Virus record (IMG/VR): IMGVR_UViG_3300017746_000003
Location: 37,915 to 101,914 of that record
Strand: one strand, 5' to 3'
DNA from: a virus
DNA: 64,000 nt
Shown: positions 54,180 through 61,863 of the stretch, piece by piece
How positions within the stretch are numbered: position 1 is the first letter of the stretch
How the letters are laid out: each line of letters opens with the position of its first letter
The notes under the pieces: model-generated
The model's input: only the letters and a program-made list of their open reading frames with translations
Told to the model about the DNA's origin: nothing
Database searches by the model: none
Position numbers and translations under genes: made by a program

Positions 54180-55064
54180 ATGCCTACCAGTTCCTATTTC
54201 CCAAGTTACTACGGCGGTACTAGTGGCGAGCAAGGTCTCGTCCAAGATCTTGTGGACGAACAAATTAAATTGTTCGGCACGGATATCTACTACATGCCTA
54301 GAACTATTCTTAGAGATAATACTCTAGATGATATTATCTACAACAAATATACAGAGCAGTTTCAAATTGAAATGATGCTGCAGAATGTAGAAGGTTTTGG
54401 GTCTCCATCAGAATTTATCAGTAAATTTGGACTTCGTATTACAGACGAAGTTAGATTTTCTGTGTCACAAAGAAGATGGGATGAAGAAGTAACTGAACAT
54501 AATCCAACATTAACTGTTGATGGAAGACCCAATGAAGGAGATCTTCTTTATTTTCCACTGACTAAAGATCTCTATGAAATTAAATTTGTAGAAAGAGAAG
54601 ATCCTTTTTATCAGTTAGGTAAGGTCTACTACTATACAATGACTGCTGAAATCTATGAGTATGGTAGTGATGACATCTCTACAGGAGTTGCAGAGATTGA
54701 TGTAATTGAGACTCTGTTTAGTAATTCTATTGCTCTCACTATGGCAGTCGGTGGTACTGGAGACTTTACCATCGGTGAAGCAGTTACAGGATCAACCACA
54801 GGCACAGAAGCAGAAGTAAAATCTTGGGATGCTGGCACAAGAGTTTTACAAGTCATCAACAGAACTGGTACATTTGCTACTGGTGAAGCTATGACTGGGA
54901 ATGACAGCGGTGCTGTTCATGTAGTCGGAACGTTTGACACTCTAAATAATACCAACAGCGAATATGATCAAAATAGAGTCATTGAAACTGCTGCTGATGA
55001 CATAATTGATTGGACTGAGGGCAACCCTTTCGGTGAATCAGGTAACTTTACAGGTAGTATCTAA
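54180..55064 (+). CDS. gp14: Neck protein gp14
   Basis: Completes the neck with gp13. Conserved N-terminus (YYGGTSGEQGLVQDLVDEQIK, IKLFGTDIYYMPR). It is 294 aa, against 256 in T4, and the excess is a module at about residues 188-255 (FTIGEAVTGSTTGTEA, then GTFATGEAMTGNDSGA) that also occurs in gp8, gp7 and the DUF4815 protein. The stop overlaps the gp15 start as TAATG. Confidence 0.9.
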   Translation: MPTSSYFPSYYGGTSGEQGLVQDLVDEQIKLFGTDIYYMPRTILRDNTLDDIIYNKYTEQFQIEMMLQNVEGFGSPSEFISKFGLRITDEVRFSVSQRRWDEEVTEHNPTLTVDGRPNEGDLLYFPLTKDLYEIKFVEREDPFYQLGKVYYYTMTAEIYEYGSDDISTGVAEIDVIETLFSNSIALTMAVGGTGDFTIGEAVTGSTTGTEAEVKSWDAGTRVLQVINRTGTFATGEAMTGNDSGAVHVVGTFDTLNNTNSEYDQNRVIETAADDIIDWTEGNPFGESGNFTGSI

Positions 55065-55867
55065 TGTTTGGGTCACATTTTTACAACGAAATTATTCGTA
55101 GAAATATTGTTGGGTTTGGAACCCTATTCAATAACATTTCTTTGAAGAAAGTTGATCCTACTGATGGAACTACTGTTCTTGAGGAAGAAAAAGTTCCTCT
55201 GGCATATGGTCCTAAGCAGAAATTTTTGACACGTCTAGAACAAAATCCAGATGTTGATAGAAAAATTGCTATCACACTACCACGTCTTTATTTTGAAATG
55301 ACTGGTATTGATTATGACGCCGCTCGTAAAACATCTCCTATTCAAAAATATAGAACCATCATTCAAAATGATGGCACAGAAGTAAAGGAACAATATGTTC
55401 CTGTTCCTTATAACATTGATTTTGAACTTGGTATTATTGCGAAGTCTCAAGATGACGGACTTCAGATTCTTGAGCAAATTTTACCATACTTTCAACCATC
55501 ATTTAATATTACTATTAACATGATCCCAGACATGGATGAGAAAAAAGATGTTGCTATTACATTAAACAATGTCAGTTATGAGGATGAATGGGATGACAAT
55601 TTTCTTGAGCGCAGATATATCACATGGATTTTATCGTTTACTGCTAAGTCTTACATCTACGGACCATTTGATCAAACAAGTGTTATTAAGAAAGCAATTG
55701 TATATGAAGGACTTGGAACTTCTGTACCAAATAGAACTACAAAAGTTACTTACACACCTAGAGCACTGGAAGATAAGAACAGCGATGGAAACATCGATGC
55801 TCTGGATGATGCACTACTAACATCTTCAGATGACTTTGGATTTAATGAAGGCATTGAACTACTATGA
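55064..55867 (+). CDS. gp15: Tail sheath stabiliser gp15
   Basis: Gp15 caps the tail and joins it to the neck. FGSHFYNEIIRRNIVGFGTLFN at the start and PYNIDFELGIIAKSQDDGLQI near residues 119-139 are typical. Length 267 aa (T4 272). Overlaps gp14 and gp16, so the neck-terminase genes are coupled. High confidence from position and sequence together. Confidence 0.9.
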   Translation: MFGSHFYNEIIRRNIVGFGTLFNNISLKKVDPTDGTTVLEEEKVPLAYGPKQKFLTRLEQNPDVDRKIAITLPRLYFEMTGIDYDAARKTSPIQKYRTIIQNDGTEVKEQYVPVPYNIDFELGIIAKSQDDGLQILEQILPYFQPSFNITINMIPDMDEKKDVAITLNNVSYEDEWDDNFLERRYITWILSFTAKSYIYGPFDQTSVIKKAIVYEGLGTSVPNRTTKVTYTPRALEDKNSDGNIDALDDALLTSSDDFGFNEGIELL

Positions 55868-56283
55868 GCAAACTTGAGGATAATATGGAAGATCTATTTG
55901 ACATTGAAATTGAATCTACTGCTATCGAACCATCTAAACCAGTACCACCAACATCAGATAAAGACGACCAGACAAAAGATTACGAATATACCAGAGGGTC
56001 TTTGTACTCGCTCATAGACAAGGGCAGAGAGGCGCTAGACGGGGCGTTAGAGGTTGCTCAGGAGTCAGGGCACCCTAGAGCGTATGAAGTCGCTGTGAAC
56101 GCCATGAAGCAGGTAGCAGACGCTACTGATAAACTTCTAGATCTACAGAAGAAGATGAAAGATCTAGAAGCACCCACAAAGAACTCTGTCAATAACAAGA
56201 CCACAAACAATTTATTTGTTGGTAGCACAGCAGACCTACAGAAAATGCTCAAGCAAATAAATAAACAAGAAGAGTCGGAATAA
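55864..56283 (+). CDS. gp16: Small terminase subunit gp16
   Basis: Small terminase for DNA recognition and regulation of gp17. A 139-aa protein (T4 164) with an acidic N-terminus, then the conserved RGSLYSLIDKGREALDGAL region and a coiled helix (VADATDKLLDLQKKMKDLE). ATGA overlap with gp15. Three small genes separate it from gp17, unlike T4, where the two are adjacent. Confidence 0.85.
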   Translation: MSKLEDNMEDLFDIEIESTAIEPSKPVPPTSDKDDQTKDYEYTRGSLYSLIDKGREALDGALEVAQESGHPRAYEVAVNAMKQVADATDKLLDLQKKMKDLEAPTKNSVNNKTTNNLFVGSTADLQKMLKQINKQEESE

Positions 56284-56285
56284 AT

Positions 56286-56564
56286 ATGAAGTCTTTTAAA
56301 CAACTACGTATTGACATCACCGAAGCAGCAGCCTGGACCAAAAAGTCAGGAAAGAAAAAGTCTGGAGGACTCAACGAAAAAGGACGAAAGTCTTACGAAA
56401 AGGAAAATCCAGGATCTGACCTCAAAGCACCAAGCAAAAAAGTTGGAAACCCCCGTAGGGCATCCTTCTGCGCTCGAATGAAGGGCATGAGGAAGAGGCA
56501 GAAAAAATCTAATAACACAGGTGATGATCGCCTGTCAAAATCATTGAGAGCTTGGAATTGTTAA
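56286..56564 (+). CDS. Conserved basic protein (DUF6321-like), 92 aa
   Basis: Contains WTKKSGKKKSGGLNEKGRKS and SYEKENPGSDLKAP followed by NPRRASFCARMKGM, a pattern I recall as DUF6321 in cyanophages and marine bacteria. Highly basic and probably disordered in part, so DNA or RNA binding is plausible. Sits between the terminase subunits, two bases after gp16. Confidence 0.75.
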   Translation: MKSFKQLRIDITEAAAWTKKSGKKKSGGLNEKGRKSYEKENPGSDLKAPSKKVGNPRRASFCARMKGMRKRQKKSNNTGDDRLSKSLRAWNC

Positions 56565-56566
56565 TC

Positions 56567-56680
56567 ATGACTGAAAAAAAACCAATCAAAAAAGATTACG
56601 ATGGACCATTGTATGCTCCGTGGTCTAAAGTAGTTGCTGGTAAGAAAGCATTTCAAGATAAGAACATAAAACGTAGCTGA
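56567..56680 (+). CDS. Very small basic protein, 37 aa
   Basis: MTEKKPIKKDYDGPLYAPWS, then VAGKKAFQDKNIKRS. Two bases after the preceding gene. It looks like other short cyanophage proteins near terminase genes, but I cannot assign a function. The clear coding frame in a tight cluster supports it. Confidence 0.5.
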   Translation: MTEKKPIKKDYDGPLYAPWSKVVAGKKAFQDKNIKRS

Positions 56681-56691
56681 CTGATACAATT

Positions 56692-56729
56692 TATTCCACT
56701 ACATACACTATAATGTTTGTAGTGGAATA
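56692..56729 (+). promoter_or_regulatory. TATAAT promoter inside a perfect 12-bp inverted repeat
   Basis: TATTCCACTACA (56692-56703) and TGTAGTGGAATA (56718-56729) are perfect inverted arms. The 14-base loop contains TATAAT at 56709-56714. Such an arrangement could be an operator or a structured transcript end that overlaps a host-type promoter for 56735. Confidence 0.7.
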
Positions 56730-56734
56730 TTATC

Positions 56735-56956
56735 ATGCTTGGCATATATGTAATCGTCACTCTCATTATTCTCATGGTAGCGTATGCTGGCATAGAAGAA
56801 ACTATTCGCTTATTTGCTTATACTGATCTGGTGATCAGATATCAGTGGATCAAATTTAGAATGTTTATGATGAGACGTAAATTAGAACAACAACTAATAA
56901 AGGACTTACCAGACTACAACAAACTCATAAAGGAATTAAAAGATGACCAACGATAA
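56735..56956 (+). CDS. Small membrane protein, 73 aa
   Basis: N-terminal membrane segment at residues 2-20 (LGIYVIVTLIILMVAYAGI), then an amphipathic aromatic/basic segment (RYQWIKFRMFMMRRK) and a charged tail. It is driven by the promoter within the inverted repeat just upstream. It could assist membrane or lysis processes, but there is no motif for this. Confidence 0.6.
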   Translation: MLGIYVIVTLIILMVAYAGIEETIRLFAYTDLVIRYQWIKFRMFMMRRKLEQQLIKDLPDYNKLIKELKDDQR

Positions 56957-57242
56957 GGAACTGTCGGATCTCAAACTTGAGAGAAAAGAATGTCCTAAAT
57001 GTGGTGCTATTTGGATTAACGGCAAACATGTGTTTAGTGGCACAGCCGCATCATACGATAGAAGTGAACTAGATCTTGCTGGACTAGTTTGCAATAAACT
57101 AGGCAACGAGGAATGTATTAATCCATCTAAAGGAAAGGAAGGTGGAACTACTTGGGAATATCGTTCTGGTTTCATTGATGGTGCTTATGCACAAAAGAAA
57201 AAAACAATGGAAGACTTGCGCGATCAATTCGGAGACTTATAA
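56943..57242 (+). CDS. Zinc-ribbon-like protein, 99 aa
   Basis: CPKCGAIW (C-x2-C) at about residues 17-24, with two more Cys at 50 and 57 (VCNKLGNEECIN), possibly a four-Cys zinc site. The remainder is charged and helical. It overlaps the membrane-protein gene by 14 bases. Zinc ribbons near terminases often bind nucleic acid or protein partners, but the role here is unknown. Confidence 0.65.
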   Translation: MTNDKELSDLKLERKECPKCGAIWINGKHVFSGTAASYDRSELDLAGLVCNKLGNEECINPSKGKEGGTTWEYRSGFIDGAYAQKKKTMEDLRDQFGDL

Positions 57243-57245
57243 ATA
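57238..57245 (+). promoter_or_regulatory. Consensus late promoter of gp17
   Basis: TATAAATA, an exact T4 late consensus, spanning the preceding stop codon and 23 bases before the gp17 ATG. Confidence 0.8.
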
Positions 57246-57267
57246 GTAGTGGTGAACTAGTTTTTTT

Positions 57268-58917
57268 ATGGCATCCGATCAGATTTATCTTGGCAACCCG
57301 CTACTAAAAAAAGCAAACGTCAAGATTGACTTTACACCTGAACAGGTTAAAGAATTTATCAAGTGCAAGAACGATCCGATATATTTCACTAAGACTTATG
57401 TCCAGATCGTTTCACTCGATGAAGGTCTGGTGCCATTTAAAATGTGGGACTTCCAGGAAGAGTTAATTAGGAAGTTTCATAAAAGCAGATTTAACATCGC
57501 AAAACTACCACGACAGACTGGTAAGTCTACTACTGTTGTGTCTTATCTTTTGCACTATTTAATTTTTAATGATAGTGTTAACGTAGGTATTCTAGCAAAC
57601 AAAGCATCGACTGCGCGAGATCTTTTAGCAAGATTAGCTACAGCATATGAGAACCTACCTAAGTGGATTCAGCAAGGTGTGGTAGTATGGAACAAAGGTA
57701 ATATTGAGTTAGAGAATGGCAGTAAAATATTGGCAGCTTCTACATCTGCATCTGCTGTCCGAGGCATGTCGTTTAACATCATCTTTCTCGACGAGTTCGC
57801 TTTCGTCCCAAATCACATTGCTGACTCGTTCTTTGCCTCTGTTTATCCTACTATCACTTCTGGTAAATCAACGAAAGTAATTATTATTTCTACCCCACAG
57901 GGTATGAACCACTTCTATAAGATGTGGCAGGATGCTGTTAATGGTAGAAACGATTACACATATCATGAAGTCCACTGGTCACAGGTTCCTGGAAGGGACG
58001 CCAAGTGGAAAGAAGAAACTATCAAGAACACATCCCAACGTCAGTTCACACAAGAATTCGAGTGTGAGTTTCTGGGATCTGTTGATACTTTAATTGCAGC
58101 ATCAAAATTAAAAGCATTAGCATTTGACGATCCTATTTCGCAAAGTAAAGGACTTGACATATATGAGAAACCAAAGGACAAGTCTGAATACCTTCTTACT
58201 GTTGATGTTAGTCGCGGTATTGGCGGAGATTATAGTGCTTTTATTGTTTTTGACATTACAACAGTTCCCTACAGGGTAGTAGGAAAATATAGAAATAATG
58301 AAATCAAACCCATGTTGTTCCCTAACGTTATTAATGACGTTGCCAGAGCATATAATAATGCATGGGTTCTATGCGAAGTGAATGACGTTGGAGATTCAGT
58401 AGCATCTGTTCTTAACTATGATCTAGAATACCCCAACGTCCTTATGTGTGCTATGAGAGGACGTGCTGGTCAGATTGTTGGACAGGGATTCTCTGGTAAC
58501 AAAACACAACTTGGTGTTAAGATGAGTGTTACTGTAAAGAAAGTTGGATGTGCTAACCTCAAACAAATTATTGAAGATGACAAACTCACTTTCAATGACT
58601 ATGAAATTATTAATGAACTTACTACATTCATTCAGAAGAAACAATCCTTTGAAGCTGATGAAGGATTCCATGATGACTTGGTAATGTGTATGGTAATTTT
58701 TGCTTGGTTAGTTCAGCAAGATTACTTTAAAGAACTAACAGACAATGATGTTCGTCAACGCATTTACCAAGAACAGAAAAATCAAATTGAACAGGACATG
58801 GCACCATTCGGATTTATTACAACAGGACTAGAAGGAGATGAAGGATTCGTTACTGATGGTGCTGTATGGTATGGTGATACACAAGAAGATGTTGGTTATA
58901 TGTGGGATTACCGATAA
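57268..58917 (+). CDS. gp17: Large terminase subunit gp17
   Basis: ATP-driven DNA-packaging motor and nuclease. Walker A is P81-RQTG-K86-S (LPRQTGKSTT). Walker B is at D175-E176 (IIFLDEFAFV). The nuclease acidic centre starts at D313 (LTVDVSRGIGGDYSAF), with CEVNDVGDS and FHDDLVMCM following. Length 549 aa (T4 610). All key residues are present, so it is probably active. Confidence 0.95.
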   Translation: MASDQIYLGNPLLKKANVKIDFTPEQVKEFIKCKNDPIYFTKTYVQIVSLDEGLVPFKMWDFQEELIRKFHKSRFNIAKLPRQTGKSTTVVSYLLHYLIFNDSVNVGILANKASTARDLLARLATAYENLPKWIQQGVVVWNKGNIELENGSKILAASTSASAVRGMSFNIIFLDEFAFVPNHIADSFFASVYPTITSGKSTKVIIISTPQGMNHFYKMWQDAVNGRNDYTYHEVHWSQVPGRDAKWKEETIKNTSQRQFTQEFECEFLGSVDTLIAASKLKALAFDDPISQSKGLDIYEKPKDKSEYLLTVDVSRGIGGDYSAFIVFDITTVPYRVVGKYRNNEIKPMLFPNVINDVARAYNNAWVLCEVNDVGDSVASVLNYDLEYPNVLMCAMRGRAGQIVGQGFSGNKTQLGVKMSVTVKKVGCANLKQIIEDDKLTFNDYEIINELTTFIQKKQSFEADEGFHDDLVMCMVIFAWLVQQDYFKELTDNDVRQRIYQEQKNQIEQDMAPFGFITTGLEGDEGFVTDGAVWYGDTQEDVGYMWDYR

Positions 58918-59144
58918 TGAATTTAGATGATCAATTTAAACTTGAGCATCTACTCCTAAAAGAAAGGAAATGTAGGACGTGTAATAAAACTAAAAGTTTG
59001 TTAGATGATTACTATTTGATAAGGAGAGTCAGGGGAGATCTTCCTTCATCATACTCATATGAATGTAAAGATTGCACTATAGATCGTGTACTAAAGACAA
59101 GACAAAAAGGTAGACCTGTAACAGATCTATATCCAGACTGGTAG
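58917..59144 (+). CDS. Zinc-finger-like small protein, 75 aa
   Basis: Start at the ATG overlapping the gp17 stop (TAATG). It has CRTC (C-x2-C) near residue 24 and CKDC near 54, resembling a treble-clef or the N-terminal zinc part of endonuclease VII-like proteins, but the catalytic His/Asn portion is missing. Possible packaging or DNA-binding accessory. Confidence 0.65.
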   Translation: MNLDDQFKLEHLLLKERKCRTCNKTKSLLDDYYLIRRVRGDLPSSYSYECKDCTIDRVLKTRQKGRPVTDLYPDW

Positions 59145-59185
59145 TGTGTTCATGCATTGTTTCCCCACTCAAGACATTCAAAAAT

Positions 59186-59193
59186 CTAAATAG
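59186..59193 (+). promoter_or_regulatory. Late promoter of gp18
   Basis: TCTAAATA, 37 bases before the gp18 ATG. Confidence 0.65.
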
Positions 59194-59229
59194 TTTTAGA
59201 TTAAATTTGGACATACCAAGGAGAAAAAT

Positions 59230-61164
59230 ATGGCAAGTCAAGTCTCGCCTGGAGTAATGATCAAAGAGCGTGACCTTACCAATGCTGTTGTGACGGGTGT
59301 TCTGCAGATTCGTGCTGCTCACGCCTCATCTTTTACTAAGGGACCGATCGGTGATATCGTAAATATCAATTCACAAAAAGAACTAATTTCTGTATTCGGA
59401 ACGCCAAACGAAGACAATTCAGAAGATTGGTTGGTTGCTAACGAGTTTCTGAACTATGGCGGTAGACTCGCTGTTGTTCGTGCTTCTAGCACTGGTCTTC
59501 TAAACGCAACTACTGGCAGTGGTGTACTGATCGCCAATGACTTGCAATGGCAAGCTGGTGCTGGCACCTCAGAAACTTTTGCTGCACGTACAGCAGGAGT
59601 ACACGGAAACTCTTTGATGGGAGTTTTGGTTGACGCAGGTCCCGATTACATTCTGGATCTCGCAACTGCACCTGCTAATGTAACAATCGCTGTTGGCGAT
59701 TCCCTAGCATTTAGTAACGGAACAACTGCTACGGTTGTATCAGGAACACAAACTGCACTGGTAGTCAAGGCAAGCGCAGCATTGACATCAGCAGCAACAC
59801 TAACTGATGGTGGAGCAACAGTTGCTCTAACATCGGTAAAAGACTGGTATCTAAACACCGAGGTTGGTTCTACTGGAGTCAGACTTAGTGACATCGGTCC
59901 TCGTCCTGTATCCACACAACATGCTTTGGATAATGGCATTACTGGTGATGCTCTACACTTTGCAGTTATTGATACTACTGGAGCAGTTACTGGTACTGCA
60001 AATACTATCGTAGAGAAGTTCACCTTCCTCAGTAAACTGACTGATGCTACTAGCGAAGAAAACGCTAACATTTATTATAAGTCAGTTATCAACACCATCT
60101 CAACTCAGTTGTTCCACGGAACATCGGTTGGTACAGATGCTAACATGGCTGGTGCTGCTTGGGATCAAGCAACTTCTGCAGTATCTGGAGCAATGGCAAG
60201 AGTAGGTGCTGAATCTGGTCAACTACAAAATGGTGCTGATGGCAGTGGTTATACCTCTGGTCAGTTTGCATCTGCAATGGATCTCTTCGTTGACACAGAA
60301 GAAACTGATATCGACTTCGTTCTCATGGGTGGATCCATGTCAACTAAGAGCGATACTCAAGCAAAAGCAACAAAAGTAATTGCAATTGCTGCAGCAAGAA
60401 AAGATTGCATCGCATTTGTTTCTCCTTTCAAAGGAGACCAAATTTCAAGCACTGGTGGTAATTCACTAACATCAGTTCAGCAGAAAGAAAATACTCTGGA
60501 CTTCTTCAGTGGTTTGACTTCTACTTCTTATGCTGTATTTGATAGCGGTTACAAGTATGTCTACGATCGTTTCAGCGACAAGTATCGTTACATCCCTTGC
60601 AATGGAGACGTTGCAGGTCTATGTGTAGCTACTTCTAGCGTACAAGAAGACTGGTACTCACCTGCTGGTTTGAATCGTGGTGGCATTCTTAACGCTGTTA
60701 AACTTGCTTACAACCCTAACAAGGCAGACAGAGACGAGTTGTATCAGAATCGCATCAACCCAATCACATCACTCAAAGGACAAGGTATTACTTTGTTCGG
60801 TGACAAGACTGCACTTGCAGCACCTTCTGCATTCGATCGTATTAACGTTCGCCGTCTCTTCCTCAATCTTGAGAAGAGAGCTCGCAGACTTGCTGAAGGT
60901 GTATTGTTCGAGCAGAACGATGCCACCACAAGAGCAGGTTTCGCTAGTGCATTAAACTCCTACCTAGCAGAAGTTCAGGCACGTAGAGGTGTTACCGATT
61001 TCCTAGTTGTTTGTGATGAGTCAAACAACACTGCTGACGTTATCGATCGTAACGAATTTGTTGCTGAAGTTTATGTAAAACCAACTCGTTCGATCAACTT
61101 CATCACAGTCACATTTACTGCAACGAAGACTGGAGTTTCCTTCAGTGAAGTTGTAGGTCGCTGA
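59230..61164 (+). CDS. gp18: Tail sheath protein gp18
   Basis: Major contractile sheath subunit, 644 aa (T4 659). N-terminus QVSPGVMIKERDLTNAV and the C-terminal phage sheath domain (RINVRRLFLNLEKRARRLAEG-type segment near residue 535; VYVKPTRSINFITVTF at the end). A Val/Thr-rich insertion near residues 150-205 is the surface domain. Codons are noticeably more C-ending than in gp7, as expected for a high-copy protein. Confidence 0.95.
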   Translation: MASQVSPGVMIKERDLTNAVVTGVLQIRAAHASSFTKGPIGDIVNINSQKELISVFGTPNEDNSEDWLVANEFLNYGGRLAVVRASSTGLLNATTGSGVLIANDLQWQAGAGTSETFAARTAGVHGNSLMGVLVDAGPDYILDLATAPANVTIAVGDSLAFSNGTTATVVSGTQTALVVKASAALTSAATLTDGGATVALTSVKDWYLNTEVGSTGVRLSDIGPRPVSTQHALDNGITGDALHFAVIDTTGAVTGTANTIVEKFTFLSKLTDATSEENANIYYKSVINTISTQLFHGTSVGTDANMAGAAWDQATSAVSGAMARVGAESGQLQNGADGSGYTSGQFASAMDLFVDTEETDIDFVLMGGSMSTKSDTQAKATKVIAIAAARKDCIAFVSPFKGDQISSTGGNSLTSVQQKENTLDFFSGLTSTSYAVFDSGYKYVYDRFSDKYRYIPCNGDVAGLCVATSSVQEDWYSPAGLNRGGILNAVKLAYNPNKADRDELYQNRINPITSLKGQGITLFGDKTALAAPSAFDRINVRRLFLNLEKRARRLAEGVLFEQNDATTRAGFASALNSYLAEVQARRGVTDFLVVCDESNNTADVIDRNEFVAEVYVKPTRSINFITVTFTATKTGVSFSEVVGR

Positions 61165-61211
61165 TATAAAGTTCCATATACATAAAAATCAATAGAGGTT
61201 AAAAGAAACAA

Positions 61212-61829
61212 ATGGCAACTAAGTTAAGCAATTTTATCACTGACATTGGACAAGGCGTTAAGCCTAATATGTTCATTGTTGATATCGCATTCCCTGGCGA
61301 AGTCGCTGGGGCGGAAGGCGATTCCGACATGATTAACTTGCTCTGCAAATCAGCAGCACTTCCTGCATCCAACTTGGGTGTAATCGAAGTTCCTTTCCGT
61401 GGCAGAACAGTTAAGATCGCAGGTGACCGCACCTTCGACACATGGACCGCAACCTTTGTCAATGACAAAGAAATGAAGATTCGTTCATACTTCGAGCAAT
61501 GGTTGGCAACAATCAACTCACACGAATCTAACAATGCTCCACTCTTCACACCTGGTATGACCGATGGTGGTTATTCCAGAATGCTTAAAGTTAAGCAACT
61601 TGAGAAGAATGCTTCCGAGTCTGGCGAAATCCTTCGTCAGTATGATCTCCACTATGCATTCCCAACCAATGTTTCCCAGATTGATCTTGCTTATGACAGC
61701 AATGATCAGATCGAAGAGTTCACAGTTGAGTTCCAGTATTCTTACTGGAAAGCAGTATCTGGTGAAGCTCAGAACGGAGCAAGTGGTAACAAAGATGGAG
61801 TTGGCGATCAGCGTCTAGTTCAAGGTTGA
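61212..61829 (+). CDS. gp19: Tail tube protein gp19
   Basis: Major tube subunit inside the sheath. 205 aa (T4 163), with FITDIGQGVKPNMFIVDIAF, RTVKIAGDRTFDTWTATFVND and YDLHYAFPTNVSQIDL. There is no TAAATA motif just upstream, so it is likely co-transcribed with gp18; a GAGG ribosome site lies at 61195-61198. The extra 40 residues are mostly at the two ends. Confidence 0.92.
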   Translation: MATKLSNFITDIGQGVKPNMFIVDIAFPGEVAGAEGDSDMINLLCKSAALPASNLGVIEVPFRGRTVKIAGDRTFDTWTATFVNDKEMKIRSYFEQWLATINSHESNNAPLFTPGMTDGGYSRMLKVKQLEKNASESGEILRQYDLHYAFPTNVSQIDLAYDSNDQIEEFTVEFQYSYWKAVSGEAQNGASGNKDGVGDQRLVQG

Positions 61830-61835
61830 TAAATA
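61828..61835 (+). promoter_or_regulatory. Late promoter of gp20
   Basis: GATAAATA overlaps the gp19 stop codon and lies 29 bases before the portal ATG. Confidence 0.65.
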
Positions 61836-61863
61836 GATATAGCAATAGATCTGTTTTCATCTG

